Below are positions 27,401 to 35,489 of a stretch of DNA of 55,589 nt, in pieces; positions within the stretch are counted from its first letter, which is position 1, and each line of letters begins with the position of its first letter. Under the pieces are notes generated by a model. The model was given only the letters and a program-made list of their open reading frames with translations, was not told the DNA's origin and did no database searches. The position numbers were made by a program, and so were the translations under genes. The stretch is from Nocardiopsis sp. NRRL B-16309 (GTDB lineage Bacteria; Actinomycetota; Actinomycetes; Streptosporangiales; Streptosporangiaceae): NCBI RefSeq assembly GCF_001279585.1, contig NZ_LGEC01000083.1, positions 1 through 55,589 on the forward strand. The letters run 5' to 3'.

Positions 27401-30400
27401 CTGCGGACGCCGAGCCCGAGGGGTCACGGACAGCCGATGCGGCCGGTCCCGCCGCGGGGGGTTCCGGCGTCGAGGCCGGGGGCGTGGCAGAGCTCGGTGT
27501 GGAAGAACTGGCTGCGGGCGCTGGCGCGGCAGCAGAGACAGCGGACTCCACAGCCGAATCGGCGCCGACCGCGACCTCGACGTCTTCTTCGGCCTCGCCC
27601 TTGTCCTCATTCATGCCCAGTTCGGCGCGCAGCGAGGCGTCCAGCTCGCGGGCCTCGGCCAGCTCCTGCTCCCAGGGAAAGGCCCGCTCCAAGTTGGCCT
27701 GGGCCGTGCGTAGCTTCTTGTGCTCCTTGGGCAGCTGGGCCTGGGCGATGCGCAGACGGTCGTCGAGGCTGTCGATCTTGTTGGTCAGCTGGGTGACCAG
27801 ACCGTGGGGGGAGAACTCCCGGATCTCCTGAGTACTGCGCAGGAAGAGGTAGCTCGTGGTGGCCGAGCCCTTCTCGTCCGGCAGGTCGGTGAACTCGATC
27901 AGGGCGCTGCGGACCACACGCCCCTCCATGTTGCGCTTGGCCTGCAGCGACACGTCCAGGCCGAAGCCGCCCACGATGGCGGAGCCGACCCGGGTCATCT
28001 CCCCGCCGTTGGATAGGGCCAACGCCTGATTGCGCTCGCTGAGCAGGACTTGCCGCAGGGCCTGGCCCGCGTCCTTGCGGGACTCATAGCCACGCCCCTC
28101 CACCACCATCGTGAAGGTGCCCGGGCGCGTGGAGACGCGCCGGTCGAGAGCGGCCTCCAGACGGGAGATGGCCGCCTCGACCTGGCGGATGCGGGCCGGC
28201 GCGTGCTTGATCGTGTGCTGGGAGGCGGCCCGGCTGCGCACGAAACCGCGGTAGCGCTTCTCCAACCGCGACAGCGTCTTGTGGTTCTCGGCGAGCCGCT
28301 GCTCCAGCGGATTGTTGGCCGCCATGGACTGGGTGAGCGAGAACCCCGAGACCTCGGCGCTGATGTCCTCGATACTGCGGGTGGTGAGTTGGCCGGTCAT
28401 TACCTGGGCGATGAACAGGGCCTTGCGGACGTTGGTGTCCCACAGCACCGTGTCGAAGCTGTCGGGGGTGACGTAGCGGAAGATCTGCGCCCGGGAATGG
28501 AGGTTGCCCTGGCGCTCGATGCGGCCCTCGCGCTGCTCGATGTCCACCGGCCGCCAGGGGCAGTCCAGGTGGTGCAGGGCTACCGCGCGTTTTTGGACGT
28601 TGGTGCCTACGCCCATCATCTCGGTCGAGCCGATCAGCACCGACACCCGCCCGTCCCGGCAGGCGGCGAACAGCTCCGCTTTCTTGCGGTCATCGCCGGA
28701 GGTCTCTTGGATGAACCGGATCTCTTCGGCGGGGACGCCGCGGGCGATGAGCTTGTCCCGCAGGTCTTCGTAGACGCTGAAGGTGCGGCTGGAATTCTTC
28801 CTCTTCTGCTCGTCCAGCGGCGTGCCCAGGTCGCAGAAGACCATTTGCAGGGCGCCGGGCCGCTCGGATTCGTCGTAGACGGTGTCCTTGTTCGCTTCCC
28901 AGGTCTGGGCGATATTGTGGGCGGCGAAATCGGCTTTAGTGGCCCCCAGAGAAAGGTCTTGGAACCATCCGGGAGTCTCACCCCGTTCCTCGATAGGGGT
29001 CTTCAGAAGGAGGTAGTACTCCTTCATGCGCCGTTCGCGCTCGTCGGGCGGGAGCCGGTTGAACTCCTCGATCTGCCCGATGGCCCGCTGCACGTCCTCC
29101 GGGGACAGGTCGGCCAGGTCCGGCGGTTGGGGGGCCAGGTTGCGGTGCAGGGCGTTGAAGCGGGCGTGGTTGCGTACCACCAGGTGCTCCCCGGGATTGC
29201 TCCCGGTGATGGATTTCGCCCGCGCTTGGATTTCGAGCTGCGCGGACCACTGCTCCGGTGTGTGAGGGACGATCAGTGTTTGCGGCCCCTGAACGAATGT
29301 GTCCGGGTCGTTCGGGTCGGCGTATCCGATCTCAGGGACGGGGAGGTTTAGATCCTTCGCGGTCTTGATGTCGGCGAAGGTGTGGAACATGCGCAGCAGT
29401 TCGGGCAGGTTGTCGAAACTGGCGAACCGGTCCTTTTCGCGGATGTCGCCGTCGACATTGCGCTCGATGATCGGGCGCACCTCACCGAAGGTGGAGGCCC
29501 ACACGTCGAACTCGAGCAGGCCGCGCTCGGCCAGCAGATCCGGGCGCAGGTACCGCTGGATCATCCATGCCTCGGAGACCGAGTTGGCGATGGGAGTGGC
29601 GGTCGCGAAGACCACCCGGCCGCCCTGCTCATGGACGAAGTCGGTCTTCATCAGCATGTCGTCGGCGCGCCCGGCGGCCTCCTTGGCCGCCTCCTGGATG
29701 TTGGAGTTGATCTGCCCGTTCTTGAACTTGTGGGCCTCGTCGACGATGACGGCGTCGATCCCGGACTGCTCGAAGCACAGGCCGGGATCGCTCTTGTCCA
29801 GGTGGCGTTCCAGGCGCTCTTGGGCGGTGGCGAGCATGCGCTGCAGCCGCTTGACCGTGATCCGGTCGTGGGAGGCGTCGGAGCCGTCGATCCACCCCTG
29901 GAGCTCGTCGATGCGCCGCTGCATGTACTCGGCCTGCTTGGCCCGTGACATCGGCAGCTTCTCGAACTGGGCGTGTGTCATCACTACGGCGTCCCAGTCG
30001 CCGTTGGCGCACTGGGCGATGAAGTCGGCCCGATATTGGGGCTTCATCTTCTTGCCGTCGGCGACCAGCAGGCGCGCCTGGGGGTAGATCTGCAGCCACT
30101 CCCGGGAGACCTGTTCCAGCATGTGGTTGGGCACGACCACCACGGGCTTCTTTGCCACACCCAGCCGGCGCATCTCCATCGCGCCCATGACCATTTCGGC
30201 CGTCTTGCCCGCCCCGACCGGGTGGGCGAGCAGCGTGGAGGGCTCGTTGAGGATGCGTGCCACCGCCGCGTACTGGTGTGGCCGCGGGATGAAGTCCTTG
30301 TCCAGGCCCGGCAGGGTCATGTGGACGTCGTCGTAGGAGCGCAGCGCGATGCCGTTGAAGGTGTCGTTGTAGACCTCCTGCAGGTGCTCGGCCCGCTCAG

Positions 30401-32630
30401 GGTCCCCCCACACCCACTCGGAGAAGCGCATCCGCAGCTCTTCGACCTTGCCCCGCGCCGTCTCGGTGGCCACCTGGTCGACGACGGTGCGCTTGTCCTT
30501 GCCCTCACCGGTCGTGCGCGTGACCACGACGCGCTTCTGGTTCAGGGTCAGGGTGAGCAGTTCATAGGCGTTGAAGTCATCGGTGCCCCAGGTCTGGGTG
30601 GCCTCGGGGTTCTCGGGGCCGCGCACCGCCCAGATGCCGCCGCCGGGGTTCTCCACGACCACGTGCTCGTCATCGAGGAGTTCACGGGCGAACTGCTCCA
30701 CGTAGGAGCGGTCGATCCAGGACGCGCCGAGCTTGGCGTCGATCTGGTCGGGGACCAGGTCGGCGGGGACCACGGCCTCCAAGGCCTCGATGTTGGCCTG
30801 CAGATGCGGCTGGGTGGCCACCAGTCCCTGGGCGGTGCGCAGTTTGCGGCGCACGTCCCCGGACAGGTATTCGGCTGCTGCCACCACCCGATCGTCCTCG
30901 GGCGCCTCGGGGTCGTCGAAGACCAGCGTGCCGAGCGCCTCGCGGGCCGCATCGGCGCTGGGGGCCTTGAGCAGGCGGGCGATCTCCTCCAAGTCCACCC
31001 GGCCGTGGCTGTCCAGGCACAGTGCCAGAGCGTCGGCCGGACTGTCGGCAAATTCGGCGGGTCGGCGCGGGGCCAGCACCCGCCGGGTGAACACCGAACT
31101 CTTTTCGGCCGTCTGGGTCTCGGCGTCGAACCTCTCCAGCGCGTAGACCACCGAGCACATCGGGTCCTGGCGGAACTGCCCCTGGTGGGGGAACTGCTTG
31201 GAGCCGTTGGTCTTGTACTTGAAGCGGTTGAGCGGTCCGAACCGCTCGGCGTAGGTGTCGTAGCGGCGGTTGAGGTCGGCGCGCAGCTGCGCCATCTCGT
31301 CGGTGTCCTCGGCGCTGGAGGCTTCGGCGTCCAGCAGGGCGGTGTAGGTCTCGCGCAGGCCGATCAGCTGGCGCAGTTCGCGCTCGTCCTTGGCGGGCCA
31401 GACCGTGTGCGGGTGGGCGACGCCCCGCTCCATCTTGGTGATCGCACCGTCTTCGGCGATCTGGAGCAGCCCTTCCAGGCGCCCCAGCTCGGCGCTGGGC
31501 ACGGTGATGGGGGCGAAGTCCTGCGCCGGCGTCGGCTCCAGGCCCCGCTCGCGGGCGGTGGCGGCGATGTCGACGAAGGCCTCGCGCACCGCGCCCGCCA
31601 GGTCCGCAGGGCTGTCGGTGACGTCGAGCTCGGGCCCGAACTGGCCCTGGCGGACACCGAGGCGGCCCAGGACGTGGTGGCGGTGGGCGAAGAAGTACTC
31701 GTTGGCCCACACCTCCTTGGTGACGTTCTCGTCCTTGTCCGCAAGGTCCAGGGCGGTCGACCAGTGGTTGTGGGCTGAGGGTGCCTGGTGCTCGCCGCGG
31801 CGGCGCAGGATGAGGATGTCGGTGACCACCCGGGTGCCGGCCGCGTTCTGGTGCGCGGAGGCGGGCAGCCGGATGGCGCCGAGCAGGTCGGCCTTAGACG
31901 CCAGCGCATCCCGTGCGTCGCTGCTCTCGGAGTCCAGGGTGAAGCGGGAGGTGATCATCGCGACCACCCCGCCCGGGCGCACGGCGTCCAAGGACTTGTT
32001 GATGAAATGGTTGTGGATCGAGTGGCGGTCGGGGTTGTGGACGGGGTCGTAGACCCGGTAGTCGCCGAAGGGGACATTGCCGACGGCGGCGTCCAACTCT
32101 CCCAGGGGGATGAGGGTGTCGCCGAAGCTCTCGTTGAGGACCTGGGCGTGTGGTTCGGGGTACAGGCGTGCGGCGATGCCTGCTGTGATGGGATCCAGCT
32201 CCACACCGATCATGCGGGTGGGCACAGGCGTGTCGGTGGGGGCCAGGCCGATGAAGTTTCCGCTGCCGCACCCGGGTTCGAGGACGTTGCCGCCTGTGAA
32301 GCCGAGCTCCCTCATCCCGTCCCAGATGGCCGACACCAGTGCGGCGTCGGTGTAGTGGGCATTGAGCGTGGTGCGCGCGGCGGCACCGTACTCGGCGGTG
32401 CTCAGCAGCTCGCGCAGTTCGGCGCGCTCGCTGGCGAAGTCGGGGTTGTCGTTGTCGAAGACCTGGGGGACCGCGCCCCACCCCGACCAGCGGGCCAGCA
32501 CTTTCTGCTCGGCAGCCGTGGCGTCGATGGTGCGGCCCTGCGATTCACGGAGCAGGCGCAGGGCGGCGAGGTTGTTGCGCACCCGGGTCTTGGCGCCGGA
32601 CTGGGCCAGGTCGTGCTGGCCGCTGGGCAC
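18471..32630 (-). CDS. Giant DarB-like DNA methyltransferase-SF2 helicase with long TPR-like C-terminus, about 4,719 aa
   Basis: GTG at 32630 is preferred; the open frame runs to 33071 but that part is a Gly/Arg-rich shadow of the gene at 32645-33013. Residues about 60-300 form an N6-adenine methyltransferase: SAM motif LEPGCGSGNF near 118 and catalytic-type motif GNVPFG near 185. A superfamily 2 helicase follows: Walker A GAGKT near 806, DEAH near 964, TATP shortly after, and motif VI QREGRIERQGN near 1370. After a Pro/Ala/Ser-rich linker (about 1680-1800) come nearly 3,000 residues of repeated helical pairs, ending in clear TPRs (about 4560-4680). A conserved-looking WYLP...W module lies near 2913. 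Methylase-helicase fusions of this type (P1 DarB is one) protect incoming DNA from restriction; here the gene sits in the conjugation operon. About 520 kDa is exceptional even for the family. Confidence 0.85.
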   Translation of the reverse strand: MPSGQHDLAQSGAKTRVRNNLAALRLLRESQGRTIDATAAEQKVLARWSGWGAVPQVFDNDNPDFASERAELRELLSTAEYGAAARTTLNAHYTDAALVSAIWDGMRELGFTGGNVLEPGCGSGNFIGLAPTDTPVPTRMIGVELDPITAGIAARLYPEPHAQVLNESFGDTLIPLGELDAAVGNVPFGDYRVYDPVHNPDRHSIHNHFINKSLDAVRPGGVVAMITSRFTLDSESSDARDALASKADLLGAIRLPASAHQNAAGTRVVTDILILRRRGEHQAPSAHNHWSTALDLADKDENVTKEVWANEYFFAHRHHVLGRLGVRQGQFGPELDVTDSPADLAGAVREAFVDIAATARERGLEPTPAQDFAPITVPSAELGRLEGLLQIAEDGAITKMERGVAHPHTVWPAKDERELRQLIGLRETYTALLDAEASSAEDTDEMAQLRADLNRRYDTYAERFGPLNRFKYKTNGSKQFPHQGQFRQDPMCSVVYALERFDAETQTAEKSSVFTRRVLAPRRPAEFADSPADALALCLDSHGRVDLEEIARLLKAPSADAAREALGTLVFDDPEAPEDDRVVAAAEYLSGDVRRKLRTAQGLVATQPHLQANIEALEAVVPADLVPDQIDAKLGASWIDRSYVEQFARELLDDEHVVVENPGGGIWAVRGPENPEATQTWGTDDFNAYELLTLTLNQKRVVVTRTTGEGKDKRTVVDQVATETARGKVEELRMRFSEWVWGDPERAEHLQEVYNDTFNGIALRSYDDVHMTLPGLDKDFIPRPHQYAAVARILNEPSTLLAHPVGAGKTAEMVMGAMEMRRLGVAKKPVVVVPNHMLEQVSREWLQIYPQARLLVADGKKMKPQYRADFIAQCANGDWDAVVMTHAQFEKLPMSRAKQAEYMQRRIDELQGWIDGSDASHDRITVKRLQRMLATAQERLERHLDKSDPGLCFEQSGIDAVIVDEAHKFKNGQINSNIQEAAKEAAGRADDMLMKTDFVHEQGGRVVFATATPIANSVSEAWMIQRYLRPDLLAERGLLEFDVWASTFGEVRPIIERNVDGDIREKDRFASFDNLPELLRMFHTFADIKTAKDLNLPVPEIGYADPNDPDTFVQGPQTLIVPHTPEQWSAQLEIQARAKSITGSNPGEHLVVRNHARFNALHRNLAPQPPDLADLSPEDVQRAIGQIEEFNRLPPDERERRMKEYYLLLKTPIEERGETPGWFQDLSLGATKADFAAHNIAQTWEANKDTVYDESERPGALQMVFCDLGTPLDEQKRKNSSRTFSVYEDLRDKLIARGVPAEEIRFIQETSGDDRKKAELFAACRDGRVSVLIGSTEMMGVGTNVQKRAVALHHLDCPWRPVDIEQREGRIERQGNLHSRAQIFRYVTPDSFDTVLWDTNVRKALFIAQVMTGQLTTRSIEDISAEVSGFSLTQSMAANNPLEQRLAENHKTLSRLEKRYRGFVRSRAASQHTIKHAPARIRQVEAAISRLEAALDRRVSTRPGTFTMVVEGRGYESRKDAGQALRQVLLSERNQALALSNGGEMTRVGSAIVGGFGLDVSLQAKRNMEGRVVRSALIEFTDLPDEKGSATTSYLFLRSTQEIREFSPHGLVTQLTNKIDSLDDRLRIAQAQLPKEHKKLRTAQANLERAFPWEQELAEARELDASLRAELGMNEDKGEAEEDVEVAVGADSAVESAVSAAAPAPAASSSTPSSATPPASTPEPPAAGPAASAVRDPSGSASAATPESDAASEHEVLLQAAREQGFLMEGTVGPASAAPSTPPPPAAAQDRKVAAAPDWTPEELAVKDAIDELEQASALQRRPARDRVLLRLRQAKPHTDEMTLRHLVGSAHLADPGGPWDKADKLAEMGLFPRETAVEQSTEREDAAEVKAPSSAAGEGTFKKARISYERAPDGSVRVVATPVNEGPSPESSPAPGKGTAVDSAVVDMESDEVQALGHVVATGRAYPVRCRRGDGGRVQVRMSPQVLERLAKDLTDMVDEDSLDVSGPGVPAWPTFESETHSEASTVTGIRKLGSDSSMPLVPDDDGLVPLPLAFDALQDLQHQDLAPLPPIGGDHDQAEERFSSARQRLVSALSDPTDQGSVRRTMALREDAEQELESYRKSYRTGARAGSERLAQIENLRDAVDHLVGAGQLEFAERFLNRARIAAANTGETRVWEKEIWVFRSALITSSDLLPSRIKAGQGATVVRAAYGLARDRLAQTHPSFHDDPGERGLDYFRITRGSALVPWLRQTQQRIEAVEQAGLRYEATRLYQRAAEQRASSGERDYWAAQVMYGHAAPEYRSLLFQSLERMRGKEGTEEHARLYQSVANAMHRQVRESQRFEDGTDPGLQRLHGENAWQLFQVLEHMNPEAAQGLLSDVEEIRDAYNLQADKLWQTTVYAGEDPSSIVQASQREVELSVERLRLQGQLRTAVEAIDTLHQHLEDHGLARAPEFLGDVDSRPLVDLRKDVLTQAQQVSTTLAQEGRDAHAAGDQEAELDVLRQIWEAVPQVPADKVTEQISRLEARMSEPSSAPSSPAPAFQEAPQERGVEARGSGAETGPAPSLAASPPSIPSVEPMDVRPSAVDGDVDLLDRLSVAQHNARTGLAFDTSVLDPAGERGTATSDLGRARADVAAAVDQRLEAEDFVGAWRLLGAAQVIDPASVERHTQDRALLTQIARHAVAEGPTDTDSAQAALEQADRHLLTFTLFNPPVDNRRVDGTVKALLDQGLFRHAEQFLTLAGPVATPRFVQLQIDQRWVEALSGQHQDVALPALLGEDGLDARLIQQARTHLEPSRNAGMRYSERTINRVARAQFNDVIAQMTLVGAQGRATALALLTHANHLDINGCWDRAEQYSRLRYPGAAFADGLPSNIVRVEHSEEGTRLRGVPRAPKGSPLHTALTGAKFKYSTKKDYWYLPSPWKVWTRQRSVNQLLNDLDKLDVPYITEARWQAFASGTAASDDERRRNHYADATTRALATGQGVPAADGVLALDEYVRRERESQGVHNTHDAFGVRALRETVSKRAWSEADEAKRQYSRAKRDGADPAALLDLADEVARTHPDPERIQDLEAVREQLRAEVAAQVQAAPDGQALDPAQVQKGQPLTATPSNAADHLSADDAAVLRAYTSSPEASVERLHAQVKLSDAVHAAATCGDPATALRLLGGAEEAMTTLQERDLWRRHHRALTDAAGQIGQGLDAPVEGQEARARLAALYTLEWGRTDAPERGRGEPRALMEQVLRATEAASPQQALEMIWEARRFQKNEHGAGELWDGFSAELRERSAAHQVAQVEQMFIDTFAKRGIHIAPGSDLAGDYPLAYTSIERRHLLPTEEDSDLGPLSHEHHMRRLNIIWHIRMRGWASPDGVEKALAAAEADLTRGYTGDHAQFTLGDPRIPAWAGPITPQERLFAHAWARHTGEDLLPPTDAEVLGEAERDLQVAPHRALAWMDAHVEQVRDLPPALAGPERHATGPEFTELHEQVARAAAADLQGATDLYSAHMNGQGDPADTAHGLYRHGEEVFLPPVVRDTLALRQYWARHDAAYARAEALCGEGELRQAAQVIDDFRQGVVAPLLAGVAMSFEADRRGEATLGGLDQRIDLLVKDSVGRPVRNRIVEAFDRGDLPRAAWHLAEYERLADPERPLYYPLSVDMVQQIRAVDPVAPEQAQDIREAVEQLRPTVSTLVEQARAEGSFRESITAIADIHQDLATQGLDDVRPGHALPFQEQLAELEKEGRFLAVDLHEAISREVEAESPDTNTALAMFTRFARAVPESARSDEDLDQMRAGLVHTLEKSASRQGASADQAAVKVLPAEERPAPPQPQNEQDHEKNTPEAADARQDAPAAVETEPVTATHPEEEAQFLAEEAARQAHEEALMAEAAALGLDEPEEPQVGPWARVRVHLLMTGKDYPALLDTTTRDPHTVRLAEQTLAEIGHDLEAADALFESDRTAFARDPQYPPISQPDLVPVRVEKSEFPGQESVWLLRGAPKSLNNQTQLVADEEGLYAWRRSWDGITPDGPAHPGLEQALDPRGVDAEPYPEWGRPHLTDIINEPDPYPDEAPFQPEPQEDYSPGRDDLYDHLNSVDETSRWVHTLIARGRLHYAHDVISGLIADASQAGAVADSGVWHRHRRALQEATDRIGDELADQQEPPALRARLSAEYQLHWYRLHVPGSSGVEQDRHARPLRDALVELHAHDPVAALDLLREADTLSPNRAWREVHRHILDQAARGDTMLARALAARGHDYDALLGTERIGAGPYLYALRRSNESPLSPQVRAVRLDMAITMMTEGWHVPHPATRAGASAHAALTTASQDGRNLLGVRLSPDDVLWANEWLRASPVDVQPPAIGEILDMVHYLEQSTTLGPSGIPSRNASVSPHAIARLLERYEHACESLPPSAAREDRQPATDLRFQAAREHWQQRADEDLRERWSTYATCRDTGDHRGMSQALAMDGAELFLPTEERREIEARRYWAEHEIACEHALDLARAGQPNEGLDRLKEFTDRWPAEWGERFTPTWVGESATAPRTVQSVAREIAHAQRGTAQGAVQQTASTAPVDTAAPQVSKADWQAATDAFERAGRARQSHQYRTAIKELDRARELDPTREYLWKHARNVVRADQASENAGHMMRKGKFVASLASLKEAHRLDPSRAELWERRRVQVEQARGAHQPATASRLVRQTTSKPRPTKPEPPAATPARPARPAPGRSATQHTKEGPRR

Positions 32631-32644
32631 GAACCGGGGCGGCC

Positions 32645-33013
32645 CTACTTCCTGCGGGGCATGCCCATCTCCCGGGCCAGCCAGTCCCGGGAGTCCTCCA
32701 GAGGCTCCTCCTCGAACACCTCCGTGGTCTCCTCCCCGCCCTCCTCCTCCCGGTCGCCGAGCAGCTCCTCCAGCTTGGCGCGCATCACCTGGGCCTCGGC
32801 TGCCTGCTGGGCGGTCCGGAGCCGGCGGGCCTTCTCCGGGTGCGTCTCCCCCGGCGGGTCGTCCCCCGCGATCTGGGGCCACAGCTGGGCGATCTCGGAG
32901 GCGATCTCCTCCCCGATCCGGGTGAAGAACATCTCCGGGTCGAGCATCTCGGCCACCTCGCTGGGCTGCATCCGCTCCCAGGTCGCCTTCACGGTCTGCC
33001 CGTACTGGTTCAT
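32645..33013 (-). CDS. Small conserved-type acidic protein ahead of the giant gene, 122 aa
   Basis: ATG at 33013 follows GGGGCGGGG. The product starts MNQYGQTVKATWERM and has a segment PGETHPEKARRLRTAQQAAE, a pattern I associate with small proteins encoded beside such methylase-helicases on actinobacterial elements. The C-terminal half is highly acidic. It ends 14 bp before the preferred start of the giant gene in the same operon. It is likely a partner or chaperone of the giant protein; that is inferred from position only. Confidence 0.7.
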   Translation of the reverse strand: MNQYGQTVKATWERMQPSEVAEMLDPEMFFTRIGEEIASEIAQLWPQIAGDDPPGETHPEKARRLRTAQQAAEAQVMRAKLEELLGDREEEGGEETTEVFEEEPLEDSRDWLAREMGMPRRK

Positions 33014-33120
33014 CCCCGCCCCCTACCGTGTCGAAGTCCAGTGCCTGCTGCTGATCGACGCTACCGTCCATGGTCGCCCCCGAGCCCTATGCGTCCGTCA
33101 CCTCCCTCGTAGTGCTCAAT

Positions 33121-33687
33121 TCACTCCTCGTCCCACCACCCGTCCGGGGCCCAGTCCGCACCCAGGGGCGATCCCTCACGGTGGACGTCGCCCTTGCACA
33201 TGCGGAAGGGCCCGTTCTGCCCCATCAGGACACCCATGTGGTGGTCTGCATGATCGCGCAGCCAGGTGCTCATCCCCGTCTGCTCGTCCAGCCGTAGGCT
33301 CTCCCAGGACCGCCACAGCGCGTCCAGGCGCACAATGCCCTCGGGGTGGCGCCACCACTCGCGGCACCACTTGTTCTCGCCGCCCTCGATCCGGACGAAG
33401 ACATCCAGGAAGTAGAAGTTGACCCACTCCTCCAGGGAGTCGTAGAAGGGCTCGGCCTCCTCCTCTTCCCCGGATTCCTCAGCGGGTTCGGAGCCACTTT
33501 CCGCAGGCACCTCCCACTCTTCGGACTCCTCGGCCGTGGCGTCGGCTTCCGGCGGCTCCTCCCACTGGGGTGGGGTGAACTCCTCTTCGAACTCCGCTGC
33601 CTCTGCGCGGGCCGCGGCCTCGCCCATGTCCCTGAACCACTGATCCCAGAAGGATTCGGACTCTTCTACCGTCACGGTCGTGCTCAC
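33121..33687 (-). CDS. DUF4913 family protein, 188 aa
   Basis: The C-terminal 110 residues show the DUF4913 pattern: a Trp-starting helix (EEWVNFYFLDVFVR), WCREWWRHPEG followed by RLDALWRSWE, then MSTWLRDHADHHM and a final PFRMC. The N-terminal 75 residues are Glu-rich and disordered-looking. The GTG start overlaps the TGA of the VirD4-like gene. DUF4913 genes recur beside the coupling protein in actinobacterial conjugative elements, so it is probably a transfer accessory protein; its biochemical role is unknown. Confidence 0.85.
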   Translation of the reverse strand: MSTTVTVEESESFWDQWFRDMGEAAARAEAAEFEEEFTPPQWEEPPEADATAEESEEWEVPAESGSEPAEESGEEEEAEPFYDSLEEWVNFYFLDVFVRIEGGENKWCREWWRHPEGIVRLDALWRSWESLRLDEQTGMSTWLRDHADHHMGVLMGQNGPFRMCKGDVHREGSPLGADWAPDGWWDEE

Positions 33688-35489
33688 AGTGCGCTTCCTG
33701 CCTTCTCCGCCGCCCGCTGGGCGGTCTCCAACTCCGCGAGGTTGAACGCCGCCCCGATCTCCTTGGCGCGCGCGGAGGTGTACCAGGGCTTGAGGTCGAC
33801 CAGCGCGGGCTTGATACCGGTGGCCATGACCAGAGCCGACCCGCGCGGAAGGGACCGCACGTCGGCGGCGTCGAGGATCTCCTGGTGGCGCAGGGACACC
33901 GACTCGCTGGTGCGTTCGGCGTAGGTGACGCTGGAGACGGCCACGTCGTGCTTGCCCACCATCACCGACAGGTCGCGGGCCAGGCTCGGGTCGTCGATGC
34001 CGGCGCCGACGATCTTCCTAGTCGCGGCACCCCACATCGCGTCGAACTTGTTCTCACCCCAGACCCCGACGCCTTGCTTCCTGCTCTGCAGGATGGTGAC
34101 CGGGATGATGCCGCGCGAGCCGAAGTGGGAGTACAGGTCGGGCAGGTCCGCGATCTTGCAGATGTTGGCAGCCTCGTCCAGGACCGCGATGAGGGGGTTG
34201 TGCAGCCGCCCGCCCTGGCGCTCGGCCGCGTTCTCCCCCGCGCGCAGGACCCGGTCGGTCAGGGCGGCCACCAGCGGGGCCGCCGCACCCGCTCCGGCCT
34301 TGCTCATCAGGTACAGGGTCTGTTTCGAGGTGACGAAGACGTCCGGGTCGAAGGAGTCCAGGTCCTCCGTGGGAGGCGTCACCCACTTCATGATCTGCGG
34401 GTCGCGTAGGCACTTCGCGGCCGTGCGCGCAGTCTGGTAGATGCCCGCCCGGGTCTCGGGGGCGCCGTCCTGGGCACCCTTGAGGGAGGAGGCCATGGGG
34501 TGCTGGCCCATGGCCTTCAGGATCTCCACGGGGGTGGGCAGCAGTTCGTCATCGAGCCATTCCGCGACCCGGTTCATGTCCAGGTTCGCGCCGGCCGCGG
34601 CCAGGATGAAGGCGCACAGCAGGTCGGCGGCGGCCGGCCCCCAGAGGTCTTTGTTCTGCCCGTCGTCCACGGTGAGTACGAAGTGCCCGGCCAAGCGGAA
34701 GGCGTCCTCCACGGTGGTGATCCCCTGGAGCGGGTTCCACCACCACTGCTGCGGGGTGTGGGTGATGCCCTGCGGGTCGAACAGCCATGTCAGGCCGCCG
34801 GTGTCCTGCTCGCGGACCCGGGCCGTGGCCTGCCACACGTCCGGCTTGTTGGAGGTCACCAGGACGGGGCTGTCCTTGGAGGAGAGGATGTGCGGGATGG
34901 CCAGCGACGTCGTCTTCCCCGCTCGGGGGGCCATGATGGCCAGGATCGTGTCTTCCCAGGAGGCATAGATCGTGGGCCCGCGGCGCTTGCCGGGCAGCTT
35001 CACGTCCCCCAGGGCCAGGCCGATCTTGCCTTCGGGGAGCTTGGCCTGTTCCTTCGGTGGTAGCTGCGACAGGGGTTTGCGCAAGCTGACGGCGCGCTTT
35101 CGGGTCGCCTCGTACCCGGCTTCGGACACGATCGTGTTCTCCCGGTTGATCGCGGCCACCGGGTCGTCCGGTGCGCTGCGCCGCGACAGGACCGCCCGCA
35201 TCACGAAGAACACCAGGGTCGAAGCCGCAGCGACGACGACGATCCCGGTCGCGATCACCGCAGGGGTAGGGGTCCCCGGCCAGGTCTGCTCGGTGTGGCC
35301 GCGAACCAGAGCGCCCACCCACTGCCCGCTGAAAGGCGCGACACTACCGCCGGTCAGGGCCGCGGCGACCCACGCGGCCGCCCACACACACGCGAACAGG
35401 CCGACCACGCCCCACAGCAGGCCCAGGACGATCCACGGCCCGTGCTGGGAGTGCAGGGGCCCGCTCTTGGGTCCCAGGGAGCCGCTCAC
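33684..35489 (-). CDS. VirD4/TraG-like type IV coupling protein, 601 aa
   Basis: Two N-terminal membrane helices (about 19-45 and 78-100) anchor a cytoplasmic ATPase with Walker A APRAGKTTS near residue 191 and Walker B LIAVLDEAAN near 436. SKPDVW after the Walker A motif and the NICKIADLPDLYSHFGSRGI region are typical of the TraG/VirD4 family. The protein would bring the relaxase-DNA complex to the channel and power its export. Its GTG overlaps the stop of the VirB4-like gene and its stop overlaps the start of the DUF4913 gene. Confidence 0.9.
   Translation of the reverse strand: MSGSLGPKSGPLHSQHGPWIVLGLLWGVVGLFACVWAAAWVAAALTGGSVAPFSGQWVGALVRGHTEQTWPGTPTPAVIATGIVVVAAASTLVFFVMRAVLSRRSAPDDPVAAINRENTIVSEAGYEATRKRAVSLRKPLSQLPPKEQAKLPEGKIGLALGDVKLPGKRRGPTIYASWEDTILAIMAPRAGKTTSLAIPHILSSKDSPVLVTSNKPDVWQATARVREQDTGGLTWLFDPQGITHTPQQWWWNPLQGITTVEDAFRLAGHFVLTVDDGQNKDLWGPAAADLLCAFILAAAGANLDMNRVAEWLDDELLPTPVEILKAMGQHPMASSLKGAQDGAPETRAGIYQTARTAAKCLRDPQIMKWVTPPTEDLDSFDPDVFVTSKQTLYLMSKAGAGAAAPLVAALTDRVLRAGENAAERQGGRLHNPLIAVLDEAANICKIADLPDLYSHFGSRGIIPVTILQSRKQGVGVWGENKFDAMWGAATRKIVGAGIDDPSLARDLSVMVGKHDVAVSSVTYAERTSESVSLRHQEILDAADVRSLPRGSALVMATGIKPALVDLKPWYTSARAKEIGAAFNLAELETAQRAAEKAGSAL

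Noticed and set aside
32631..33071. N-terminal extension of the giant protein to 33071
   Set aside because: That part is Gly/Arg/Asp-rich and overlaps the coding-like gene 32645-33013 on the same strand in another frame; GTG at 32630 fits the methyltransferase fold better.
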